Of a DNA stretch of 56,381 bases, positions 43,632-51,837 are shown one piece after another. This DNA is from Mycobacterium sp. Lineage in GTDB: Bacteria > Actinomycetota > Actinomycetes > Mycobacteriales > Mycobacteriaceae. Below the pieces are notes generated by a model. It saw only the letters and a program-made list of their open reading frames with translations, was not told the DNA's origin and did no database searches. The stretch's first letter is position 1; each line of letters opens with the position of its first letter. The stretch spans positions 1 through 56,381 of the forward strand of contig JAOPVX010000434.1 in the NCBI GenBank assembly GCA_025965975.1. The letters are read 5' to 3'. The position numbers and the translations under genes are program-made.

Positions 43632-44693
43632 CTAGGGAGCGCGACCGGTGGTCGACCGGACGATCAAATGCGTCTGTTTGACCGAGCGGCGGCGGCTGCG
43701 TCCCGCGATGAGGTCGAGCAGGATCGTCGCCGCGGTCCTGCCCTTGTCCTCCAGAGGCTGGTGCACGGTGGTCAGCCCCATCAGGTCGGCGAGCGGCGCG
43801 TCGTCGAAGCCGATGACAGAGACACGTCCTGGCACTGAAATTCCCCTTTGTACAAGAACTTTCAGTGCAGCGACGGCGTGCACGTCAGACGTCGTGACGA
43901 TCGCCGTCGGCGCGAACTCGTCGAGCAGCCTGCCTGCGGCCGCCATACCGCTGGCCATGTCGATGCCGGCCGCCTCGACCAGTGCGATGCCGGCATCGGG
44001 GACGCCTGCGGCCGCGCGCGCCTGCATGTAGCCGGTGAGGCGCTCCCGGATGTAGGTTTCGGTCGCCGACGCGATCGCGCTCAGTTCGCGAAATCCCGGG
44101 GCTACGCCTGGGCCAAGCCGATCGCTGATGATTCCGATTCGGTTGTGCCCCAACTGCAGAACGTGATCCATCTGTGTGACGCCTGCTGCGCGATGGTCGA
44201 TCGTCACGTAGGGCAGGTTCGGAAGCCGCGGCGAATCGATCGCCACCGCCGGGATCCGACGGGTGACGACCGCGTCGACGACGGGATGGTCGTTGGGCAG
44301 GCAGTGCAAGACCACGCCGTCGACCAAGCCGCGCAACGCCGCAGGCTTTGTCGGTTGGCGGCCCGCGGCCAGTTCGGCGCGGTCGACGGGCAGCAGTACC
44401 AGCGCGACGTCGGCGAGTTCACCGACCTCAACGATGCCCTTCATCAACAGCATCGTGGAAGGGTCCTCCACGGCGAGTGCGAGCGAGCCGGGAACCAGCA
44501 CGCCAACGGTTCCGATCCGGCCCAGCCGCAGGCTGCTTCCCGCGATGTTCGGTCCCGTGTAGCCGAGTTTGGCTGCCACTGCGAAGATCTGATCGCGCTG
44601 CGGCGCCGATACCCGCGGGGACCCGCTGTATGCGTAGGACACGGACGCCTGTGAAACGCCGGCCGCCTTGGCGACGTCCTTCATCGTGACCAT
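43632..44693 (-). CDS. LacI-family transcriptional regulator
   Basis: A 353-residue repressor. The N-terminal helix-turn-helix is MVTMKDVAKAAGVSQASVSY followed by the hinge helix. The rest is a periplasmic-binding-protein-like sensor domain (GRVSVIGFDDAPLADLMGL near residue 280) for a sugar or sugar-like effector. It is encoded downstream of the mycofactocin SDR copy 2, 60 bases away on the same strand. Its likely operators are the two 13-base inverted copies at 45653-45665 and 45710-45722, which have the TGANNCGNNTCA core typical of this family. Confidence 0.9.
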   Translation of the reverse strand: MVTMKDVAKAAGVSQASVSYAYSGSPRVSAPQRDQIFAVAAKLGYTGPNIAGSSLRLGRIGTVGVLVPGSLALAVEDPSTMLLMKGIVEVGELADVALVLLPVDRAELAAGRQPTKPAALRGLVDGVVLHCLPNDHPVVDAVVTRRIPAVAIDSPRLPNLPYVTIDHRAAGVTQMDHVLQLGHNRIGIISDRLGPGVAPGFRELSAIASATETYIRERLTGYMQARAAAGVPDAGIALVEAAGIDMASGMAAAGRLLDEFAPTAIVTTSDVHAVAALKVLVQRGISVPGRVSVIGFDDAPLADLMGLTTVHQPLEDKGRTAATILLDLIAGRSRRRSVKQTHLIVRSTTGRAP

Positions 44694-44753
44694 GTCGTCG
44701 CTCTCTCGAATGCCCGGGACACAACAGAATAGCTGTGTCGGAGATCGGGCAGA

Positions 44754-45587
44754 TCAAGACTTGACGATGAAACCCGCGTCGATCACCAACGCCGTCGCCG
44801 TGATGTACTGCCCGGGCTCGGTGACCAGATACAGGATCGCGTTGCTGACGTCCTGCGGTTGAATCCACGGCACGGGCAGAATGTGGGTGCCCGTGAAACT
44901 GCCGATGACGTCGTCGCGGGTCGGCTTGTCGAGGTCCGGACGGAACAGGCCGTAGACGAAGTCGTTGTTGATCATATGGGTGTCGACACAGGTCGGGTTG
45001 ACCGAGTTGACGCGAATGTTGTACTGGCCCAATTCCCTTGCGAGCGATGTCATCAGTCCGGTGACGCCGTGCTTGGATGCGGCATAGGACGAGATGTTCT
45101 CTGCGCCCTTGAGTGCTTCAGTCGAACCGGTGAAGACGATCGAGCCGCCGGTGTTCTGCGCGATCATCGTCGGCACAGCGACCTTGACGGTGTGGAAGAC
45201 GCCGTTGAGGTTGATGTCGACCATCTCGCGCCAGTCCTCGGGGGTGAGCTCCCAGGTCTTGGCGCCCGAACAGATGCCCGCATTGGGCAGCACGATGTCG
45301 ACACGCCCGAACTGCTCGATGCCCCGCTCGAAGACCGACTTGACCTGCTCGTAGTCGCGGGTGTCTGCGACCTCGGCCACCATCTGGCCACCGGCTTCCT
45401 TGACCATGCGAACCGTCTCGTGCAGGTCCTCTTCGGTGGCGCCGGGGTAGGCAGTCGTCGACGGCTTTGCGCACAGATCGAGCCCGATGATGTCGGCGCC
45501 CTCGCGTGCCAGGGTTAACGCATGCGAGCGGCCCTGACCCCTGGCGACACCGGTGATGAAGGCGACCTTGCCGTCTAGTTGTCCCAT
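44754..45587 (-). CDS. Mycofactocin-coupled SDR (copy 2)
   Basis: A 277-residue SDR with TGVARGQGRSHA and the insertion YPGATEEDLHETVRMVKE, as in copy 1 at 37429-38262 and of identical length. The catalytic YAASK lies near 165-169. It is divergent from the LLM oxidoreductase, and LacI follows it. The two LacI-type operators lie in its promoter. Two enzymes of this rare class in one locus suggest two alcohol oxidations, or two related substrates, both feeding electrons to mycofactocin. Confidence 0.9.
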   Translation of the reverse strand: MGQLDGKVAFITGVARGQGRSHALTLAREGADIIGLDLCAKPSTTAYPGATEEDLHETVRMVKEAGGQMVAEVADTRDYEQVKSVFERGIEQFGRVDIVLPNAGICSGAKTWELTPEDWREMVDINLNGVFHTVKVAVPTMIAQNTGGSIVFTGSTEALKGAENISSYAASKHGVTGLMTSLARELGQYNIRVNSVNPTCVDTHMINNDFVYGLFRPDLDKPTRDDVIGSFTGTHILPVPWIQPQDVSNAILYLVTEPGQYITATALVIDAGFIVKS

Positions 45588-45652
45588 AACAAGCTCCCAG
45601 ATTCGATTGGTGATGTGCAGAGCCCACGCGCATGTGGCTGGCGCCGGGCTTG

Positions 45653-45665
45653 GTGAATCGTATCA
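45653..45665. promoter_or_regulatory. LacI-type operator, left
   Basis: GTGAATCGTATCA, containing TGA-AT-CG-TA-TCA, lies in the intergenic region between the divergent SDR copy 2 and LLM genes. Its exact reverse complement is at 45710-45722. Confidence 0.6.
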
Positions 45666-45709
45666 CCAGATCACGCCACGGAACAGTAGGGAATCCTGTC
45701 TACCTCAGA

Positions 45710-45722
45710 TGATACGATTCAC
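45710..45722. promoter_or_regulatory. LacI-type operator, right
   Basis: TGATACGATTCAC is the exact reverse complement of the left site, with 44 bases between them. Together they could bind a LacI tetramer that loops the short promoter region and closes both divergent promoters. Confidence 0.6.
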
Positions 45723-45758
45723 TTTAGCGTCGCAAGACTGAGGGGAGAAGATGTCGAC

Positions 45759-46673
45759 ATGATCGGCGAGAAGAACTCGGACGCAGCCCTGACACCGCGG
45801 GTGGGCTGCGTCTACCGTCCCCAGTTCGCGCCCGAGCGTCTCGCAGCGGCCGCCGCCGCGGCCGACCGCGCCGGCCTGGACGAGCTGTGGCTGTGGGAAG
45901 ACTGCTTCCTCACCGGCGGGCTGTCGACCGCGGCGATCGCCCTTGCCAATAGCACCCGCTTGACGGTCGGCATCGGCGTGCTGCCAGTGCCGATGCGCAA
46001 TGTCGCCGTGACCGCCATGGAGGTTGCGACCCTGAGCCGGGCGTTTCCCGGGCGGTTGCGCGTTGGCGTCGGGCACGGTGTCCAGGATTGGATGCGGCAG
46101 ATCGGCGAAAAGGTGGACTCGCCCCTTTCGCTGCTGCGTGAATACCTGACGTGCCTGGCCGCGCTCCTGCGTGGTGATCGGGTCAGCTTCACCAGTCGCT
46201 ACCTCCACCTCGACGACGTCGCTCTGGATTGGCCTCCCACTGAGCGCATCGAGTTGTTCGCGGGTGCGACAGGGCCCCGAACCCTGCAACTGAGTGGAGA
46301 ATTGGCCGACGGCACGGTAATTGGCGGCGGAACGACCCCGGACGCGTTGCGCGCCGCGCTGGAGCACATCCGAGTCGGCGGAGGCCTCCGCCCGACAGCG
46401 GCGCCGCACGCCGTGGTCGCATATCTGCCCTGCACAACCGGATCTGATGCGCGCGCACGCGCCATGGCCGAGTTACGGCACTGGGGATTAGACCCGGCAG
46501 ACGACCTTGCCGCCTACGGCGACGCCGGTGAGATCGCTGCGGCAGCGCGACGCTGGGTCGACGCCGGCGCCGACACCATCGTGCTTCAGCCCGTCGCCGA
46601 CGACGATATCGAGGACTTTGTCACGTTCGTCGGCGCTGAGGTGCAGCCGATCCTGCACGGCGCGACGCGCTAG
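45759..46673 (+). CDS. LLM-class (luciferase-like) flavin/F420-dependent oxidoreductase
   Basis: A 304-residue TIM-barrel oxidoreductase. The core is seen in AAAADRAGLDELWLWEDCFL, a GIGVLPVPMRNVA strand-helix, RLRVGVGHGVQDWMRQIG, and the C-terminal RWVDAGADTIVLQPV. Mycobacterial members often use F420. They carry out hydride transfer to or from alcohols, imines or ring systems, or act as monooxygenases. It is divergent from the mycofactocin SDR copy 2 and shares its LacI-type operator pair. ATG 45759 follows GGGGAGAAG. It ends 14 bases from a convergent methyltransferase relic. Confidence 0.86.
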   Translation: MIGEKNSDAALTPRVGCVYRPQFAPERLAAAAAAADRAGLDELWLWEDCFLTGGLSTAAIALANSTRLTVGIGVLPVPMRNVAVTAMEVATLSRAFPGRLRVGVGHGVQDWMRQIGEKVDSPLSLLREYLTCLAALLRGDRVSFTSRYLHLDDVALDWPPTERIELFAGATGPRTLQLSGELADGTVIGGGTTPDALRAALEHIRVGGGLRPTAAPHAVVAYLPCTTGSDARARAMAELRHWGLDPADDLAAYGDAGEIAAAARRWVDAGADTIVLQPVADDDIEDFVTFVGAEVQPILHGATR

Positions 46674-46687
46674 ACCTGTTGTGCCCG

Positions 46688-47287
46688 CTATCGCTTGGTG
46701 GCCGTCAGGACTTCCAGGGTGACGGGTTCGGTGAATCGTCCCGCGGGGTCGATCGCGAGCAATGCGTCGGTGACTTCTTTTTCGAATGCTGCCCGCCTGC
46801 TGCCGAGTAGTCGACGAAGGGGCACCGAGGTCGAGTAGAGGTAGCCGATTGCCCGCTCGATCGTCCAGGTCCGCGTGAATTGGTAGGCCCGCCGCTGCAC
46901 GTGTCGGAAAGCAGAGCGCGCCAGTATTTCCTCGTGAGGCTCGTGGCCGTCGGCGGCGGTTGGGATGCCAGCCTGCCAGTCCGGCGGCAGGAACCGCAGC
47001 TGGACGTCTTCGATGGCTTGCTGCCAGGCCGTCGCCGCCTGCGCTTGTCTGGCTGCTTCATTCAGCATCTCGGGCTCGGGATCGATACCGGTTGCTGCGG
47101 CGACGTGCTCTGCGAGCCGGAGGGTCAGCTGGCCGGTTCCGCAGCCTAGGTCGAGAAGTCGTCCGGTGCCGTCGAGGTGGAATCGTTCGACGAGGTCTGT
47201 GAAGAACACGCTCGGATAGCCAGGCCGGTATCGCGCGTAGTGCCAGGCAGTGCCGGTGAAAAGGGTGCGGTTGGAAAGGCGTCCCAT
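46688..47287 (-). pseudogene. SAM methyltransferase with large internal deletion
   Basis: 199 residues in one open frame. The N-terminal third is a normal class I methyltransferase with LLDLGCGTGQLTLRLAE and the acidic GIDPEPEML. Directly after NEAARQAQAA the sequence jumps to TAWQQAIEDVQLRFLPPDW, which in full-length relatives follows the catalytic core by about 60-70 residues. The missing part includes motifs II-IV, so the protein should be inactive even though the frame is intact. The comparison with relatives is from memory of the family and needs an alignment. Confidence 0.55.
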
Positions 47288-47474
47288 GTAACCTCAAGAC
47301 GTTCGGTCGGCGAACGGCTGAACGCGCGCGGGACAAAGGATCTCATGGCGTCGCAGCGCCGCTACAGTCTGTGCAGGATGCCGCCAATGTCGTTCTCACC
47401 CTGCGTCTTTAGGTGCAGTGGGTCACTGGGGGACCCTCGATAGGTGGGCACAGCCAGTCCCGCCGTCTGCGGCC
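47288..47474. promoter_or_regulatory. Promoter region of GMC copy 2
   Basis: 187 bases between the methyltransferase relic start and the chosen ATG of the GMC gene. I see no clear operator. An in-frame GTG at 47418 exists, but the stretch 47418-47474 is poorly coding-like. Confidence 0.35.
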
Positions 47475-49061
47475 ATGGATCACAACACCCCGCATAGGGT
47501 GCGTCAGCCGACGCGCGATCACTATGACGTCGTCATCGCCGGCAGCGGGATGGGCGGCGGCACGATGGCGTATGCCCTGAAGGACTCCGGGCTCAGTGTG
47601 CTGCTGATCGAGCGGGGCGACTACCTCCCCCAGGAGGCACAGAACTGGGACGCGCGTGCCGTCTTCGTCGACGGCCGCTACAAGAACGCCGAACCCTGGT
47701 ACAGCGTGGACGGGTCCCCGTTCACCCCTGGCACGTACTACTACGTCGGCGGGAACACCAAGTTCTATGGCGGATCCCTGGCCCGGTTCCGCCGCCAGGA
47801 TTTCGCCGCGACGCAGCACCACGATGGCACGTCGCCGGCTTGGCCCATCGGTTACGACGATCTGGCCCCGTACTACGACACCGCCGAACGCGTCTACCGG
47901 GTGCACGGTGAACCGGACGATCCAACGCTGATCCGCGACACGCCCTACCCGTTCCCCGGCATCGGCCACGAGCCCGAGATCCAGCGAGCCGCCGACCACC
48001 TGACCCGACTCGGTCTCGTCGCATCGACCATTCCGTTGGGGCTCGACCTGCGCCAGGGCGGCAGTTGCCTGCGATGCGCGACGTGCGACGGGTTCCCGTG
48101 CCGCGTGCTGGCCAAAGCCGACGCCGACGTCTGCTGCATCCGGCCCGCAGTGGCATCTGGCACCGTCGAACTGCTCACCAATGCACGCGTTGAGCGGGTT
48201 CGCACCGAGGCCGGCGGGCGTCGTGCCACAGGCGTCGAGGTCGCCATCGACAACCGGACCGTGTCGATCGGCGGTGGGGTAGTGGTGATCTCCTGCGGCG
48301 CGGTCAACTCCGCGGCGCTGCTGCTGCGGTCGGCCAACGAACGCCATCCGGACGGCCTCGCGAACTCGACGGGCATGGTCGGTCGCCATTACATGGTCCA
48401 CACCAACTCGATCCTGGTGGGCGTCAACCCATTCCGCCGCAATCGGTCGGTGTTTCAGAAGACCCTCTACGTCAACGACTATTACTTGCGCGGCACGTCA
48501 GGTCACCCCTTCCCGCTCGGGCACATGCAACTCATCGGCAAGCTGCAGGGCGCCATGGTCAAGGGGCAGCGCCCGCACGCACCGATATGGCTGCTGGATG
48601 CGATCACCCGGCGCAGCATCGACTGGTGGCTGTTCACGGAAGACCTTCCCGACCCGGCCAACAGGGTCACGCTGCGAGACGGCGGCACGATCCAGATCGC
48701 ATGGACCCCGAACAACGTGCGCGCCCACGAGGAGTTGGTGCGCGAGGCCCGCAGAATCGTTCGCCGGCTTGGCTATCCGCTGATCTTCACCGAGCGCACC
48801 GGGATCGAAGTCAACTCCCATCAAGCCGGTACCGTTCGCGCGGGCGACGATCCCGCGACGTCGGTCCTCAACTCGCAGTGCCGAGCCCATGACGTCGACA
48901 ACCTCTACGTGGTCGATTCCGCGTTCTTCCCGTCGCTTCCGGTGATGAACCCGGCACTGACCATCGCCGCCAACGCATTTCGGGTTGCCGATTCGGTGAT
49001 GACGACCGCGCGTCAGATGCGTGCGGCGCCCACCGATGACCAATCGAAGTCACGAATCTGA
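47475..49061 (+). CDS. GMC-family FAD oxidoreductase (copy 2)
   Basis: A 528-residue paralogue of the enzyme at 33711. It has the FAD motif VVIAGSGMGGGT, and the C-terminal SHQAGTVRAGDDP with MNPALT. The four-cysteine motif is preserved as Cys198, Cys201, Cys204 and Cys209. The shared stretches VDGRYKNAEPWYSV, VGGNTKFYGG and TSPAWPIGYDDL show the two copies accept related substrates. I chose ATG 47475 because it gives the N-terminal length seen in copy 1. It leads the operon GMC, ThDP enzyme, isomerase, MMSDH and Fe-ADH, all on the plus strand with small gaps. Confidence 0.87.
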   Translation: MDHNTPHRVRQPTRDHYDVVIAGSGMGGGTMAYALKDSGLSVLLIERGDYLPQEAQNWDARAVFVDGRYKNAEPWYSVDGSPFTPGTYYYVGGNTKFYGGSLARFRRQDFAATQHHDGTSPAWPIGYDDLAPYYDTAERVYRVHGEPDDPTLIRDTPYPFPGIGHEPEIQRAADHLTRLGLVASTIPLGLDLRQGGSCLRCATCDGFPCRVLAKADADVCCIRPAVASGTVELLTNARVERVRTEAGGRRATGVEVAIDNRTVSIGGGVVVISCGAVNSAALLLRSANERHPDGLANSTGMVGRHYMVHTNSILVGVNPFRRNRSVFQKTLYVNDYYLRGTSGHPFPLGHMQLIGKLQGAMVKGQRPHAPIWLLDAITRRSIDWWLFTEDLPDPANRVTLRDGGTIQIAWTPNNVRAHEELVREARRIVRRLGYPLIFTERTGIEVNSHQAGTVRAGDDPATSVLNSQCRAHDVDNLYVVDSAFFPSLPVMNPALTIAANAFRVADSVMTTARQMRAAPTDDQSKSRI

Positions 49062-49096
49062 GTTTCAACGCACACCAACACACGAAGGCGCATCAC

Positions 49097-50896
49097 ATGA
49101 TTACGAAGAGACTGACGGGCGGCCAAATGGTGGTCGACAGCCTGATCCGCGAGGGCGTGGAACGTGTGTTCGCCATCCCGGGCCACGGCAACACCGCCCT
49201 GCTGGACGCCTTCGTCGACCGGGCCGACGAAATCGAGGTGGTCCCCGCGATGCACGAACAGGGTGCCGCTCACATGGCCGACGGCTACTATCGCGCCTCG
49301 GGCAAGGTCGCAGCGGTGTGTACCTCCATTGGGCCGGGTGCGACCAACACGTTGACCGGCATCGCCACCGCGTTCGCTGATTCGCAACCCATGCTGGTGC
49401 TCACCGGTGCGGTCCATACCTACATGGAGAACCGCGGTGTGCTGCAAGAGATCGACCGTCCCCACGGCAACAACTTTCCGCGGATGGCCGAGCCGGTGGT
49501 GAAACGGTGGTGGCAGCCCAACCGTGTCGAGAGCATCCCGACCGTCCTCGCCCAGGCATTCAACACAATGCTGGAAGGCCGAAGGGGTCCGGTTCTTGTC
49601 GACATCCCGCAGGATCTGCAGGCCGAATACGGCGAGTACCAGCCACCGCTGGGTTCGCGGCGCGCAGTGGCGCGCGCAACCGGCGACCCGGCCGCCATCG
49701 CCGAAGCGGCGCAGCTGCTTGCGGCCGCCAAACGTCCGGTGATCCTCGCTGGCGGCGGTGTGATCGCGGCGGCGGCCACCCCCGAACTGATCTCCGTGGC
49801 CGAACTCCTCGGCGCCCCCGTGACACATTCGTTCCAGGGCAAGGGCGCATTTCCGGCCGACCACGACCTGTACGCGTGGCCGTGCGGCGACATGGGCTCC
49901 ATTCCAGGAAACGCGGTCACCCGCAGCGCCGACGTGATCCTCGCGGTCGGTTGCCGGTTCAGCGACCGCATCACCTCCTCGTACCGGCCCGGCGTCACCT
50001 TCAACATCCCCGACACCAAGCTGGTGCACATCGACATCGACGGGTTCGAGATCGGCCGCAACTATCCGGTCGAGGTCGGCATCCTCGGCGACGCCAAGTC
50101 CTCACTGGCCGTGCTGCGGGATCTGTTGGCCGAGAAGGCGTCACAATCCGACTACCGCGCGACGGAGTACTTCGCGGAACTGCAGGACCTCAAACGTCAG
50201 TGGGACGAGCACCTTCGACCGATGCGCGAAACCGACCATCTGCCCATGACGAATTCGAGGGCGATGGTCGAAATCCGTAAAGCGCTGCCGCGCAACGGCA
50301 TTCTCGTCACCGACTCCAGCAACCCAGCCAACCAGGCGTTCAACGAGTTCCCCATCTACGAACCCAAGACCAACATCGTCGCAGGCGGCTTCTCGGGAAT
50401 CGGATTCGGTGTGCCCGCCGCAATCGGCGCTCAGATCGCCGTCCCCGACCGGCCGGTACTGGCGCTGGTCGGCGACGGCAGCTTCCTGCAGAGCGGCACC
50501 GAGATCGCGACCGCAGCCATGCTGGGCGTGCCGTTGGTGATCGTCGTGCTCAACAACGGGGGATGGGAGGCCATCAAAGACCTCCAGCTCACGCTGTTTG
50601 GTTCCGACCGCGAAATCATCACGGGCTGGAAGACCCCCGGCGGTCAGCCCTACTTCGCCGACGTGACCAACTTTGCGCGCTCGCTGGGCTGCACCGCCGA
50701 GCGCGTCGAGGATCCCGAAAAGCTGGCCGACGCCGTGGAGCGCGGTTTTTCGACCGACGGGCCGGTGGTCATCGAGGCGATGAGCGCGCGCGAATTGCCG
50801 TGGTCGGAGATGCATCCGACCGGCTGGTGGGACATCACGGTGCCTGCGTACCTCGGCGAAGGCCGCACGGAGTACGTCACTAAGCGCGGTTTCTAG
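49097..50896 (+). CDS. ThDP-dependent enzyme, acetolactate synthase/IolD-like (copy 2)
   Basis: A 599-residue paralogue of the enzyme at 30008. The activating glutamate is Glu54 in MHEQGAAHMADGYYR. The Mg/ThDP site is GDGSF starting at residue 459, with NNGGW after it. The C-terminus (GWWDITVPAYLGEGR) recalls the SWWHVGVAEV end of IolD, which hydrolyses a cyclic 1,2-dione. It is followed 20 bases later by an IolE-like isomerase/epimerase and then an IolA-like dehydrogenase, the same triad as in inositol catabolism. This supports C-C cleavage of a dicarbonyl intermediate; the exact compound is unknown. Confidence 0.85.
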   Translation: MITKRLTGGQMVVDSLIREGVERVFAIPGHGNTALLDAFVDRADEIEVVPAMHEQGAAHMADGYYRASGKVAAVCTSIGPGATNTLTGIATAFADSQPMLVLTGAVHTYMENRGVLQEIDRPHGNNFPRMAEPVVKRWWQPNRVESIPTVLAQAFNTMLEGRRGPVLVDIPQDLQAEYGEYQPPLGSRRAVARATGDPAAIAEAAQLLAAAKRPVILAGGGVIAAAATPELISVAELLGAPVTHSFQGKGAFPADHDLYAWPCGDMGSIPGNAVTRSADVILAVGCRFSDRITSSYRPGVTFNIPDTKLVHIDIDGFEIGRNYPVEVGILGDAKSSLAVLRDLLAEKASQSDYRATEYFAELQDLKRQWDEHLRPMRETDHLPMTNSRAMVEIRKALPRNGILVTDSSNPANQAFNEFPIYEPKTNIVAGGFSGIGFGVPAAIGAQIAVPDRPVLALVGDGSFLQSGTEIATAAMLGVPLVIVVLNNGGWEAIKDLQLTLFGSDREIITGWKTPGGQPYFADVTNFARSLGCTAERVEDPEKLADAVERGFSTDGPVVIEAMSARELPWSEMHPTGWWDITVPAYLGEGRTEYVTKRGF

Positions 50897-50916
50897 GAAC
50901 CGGGGGCCGACAGCTC

Positions 50917-51837
50917 ATGGGCGATATCAAACTGGGCCTGAACCTCGAGTTCGCGCGCCTGGAAAACCAGGGTTTCGACTGGGCGATGGACCATGCCGCC
51001 AACATCGGCTACAAGTACATCGAGCCCATGGTGCACTGGGGTCGCGAACTGCTCAGTGCCGCAGGTTATTTCCACAGCCGATCGATGCTGGACGACCCCC
51101 TGATCCTCAAGCAGGCCGCCGAGGACCGGGGTCTGCGGATTTCGTCGCTGTCGAGTCATGCACCACTGGCCAAACCCGACGTGGCCGTCGAGTACCTTCG
51201 CCAGTCCATCCGCTACGCCGCTGAGGTGGGCGCGCCGATGATCATGGTCGACGACGGTCCCACGCCCGCGTGGACCTCCGAGGACGAGAACTACATCCTG
51301 ATGCGCTACACGCTGCAGGAGGCCGCTCTCGTGGCCGAGCCGCGCGGCATCAAAATCGCCATCGAGACGCACGGGCCCTACACTGCCACTCCTGAGCGGC
51401 TCGACAAGATCATGCGCCTCATCGACAGTCCCGCTCTGACAATCAATCTCGATACCGGCAACAGCTACCTCAGCGGCAACGATCCCCACGAGTGGCTGGA
51501 GCAGATCGTCGGACGGGTGTCGCATCTGCACGCGAAAGACATCAGCCACGACGACGCTAAACGCTTGCGCGGCAAGGTCCGCGGCATGCTGGGCTGCGCC
51601 TGCGGGGACGGTGTCATCGATTGGAAGCGCATCGTGGGCACGCTGACGAACGCCGACCACGACGTGGTGCTTTCCGTGGAATGCGCCAGCTTGGACGCCG
51701 CAGAGCGGAGCTACACCTACCTATCGGCTCTCATCGATGAGGCCAAGACCTTGTCGACGCTGGTCGATGGGGCCAAGACAACAACGGCACCCGACGGCAG
51801 CCCACTCGCCGACATCCCTTCAAGGAGGACCCCGTGA
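50917..51837 (+). CDS. Sugar phosphate isomerase/epimerase-type (AP endonuclease 2 fold) enzyme
   Basis: A 306-residue xylose-isomerase-like TIM barrel. Likely metal ligands lie in KYIEPMVHW, IAIETHG, NLDTGN, HLHAKD and VLSVECAS, the usual Glu-Asp-His-Glu set. The fold serves isomerases, epimerases, IolE-type dehydratases and the deglycosidases acting on 3-keto glycosides. Its place between the ThDP enzyme and MMSDH makes a dehydratase/isomerase role on an oxidised polyol likely. Its stop overlaps the GTG of the next gene (GTGA). Confidence 0.85.
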   Translation: MGDIKLGLNLEFARLENQGFDWAMDHAANIGYKYIEPMVHWGRELLSAAGYFHSRSMLDDPLILKQAAEDRGLRISSLSSHAPLAKPDVAVEYLRQSIRYAAEVGAPMIMVDDGPTPAWTSEDENYILMRYTLQEAALVAEPRGIKIAIETHGPYTATPERLDKIMRLIDSPALTINLDTGNSYLSGNDPHEWLEQIVGRVSHLHAKDISHDDAKRLRGKVRGMLGCACGDGVIDWKRIVGTLTNADHDVVLSVECASLDAAERSYTYLSALIDEAKTLSTLVDGAKTTTAPDGSPLADIPSRRTP

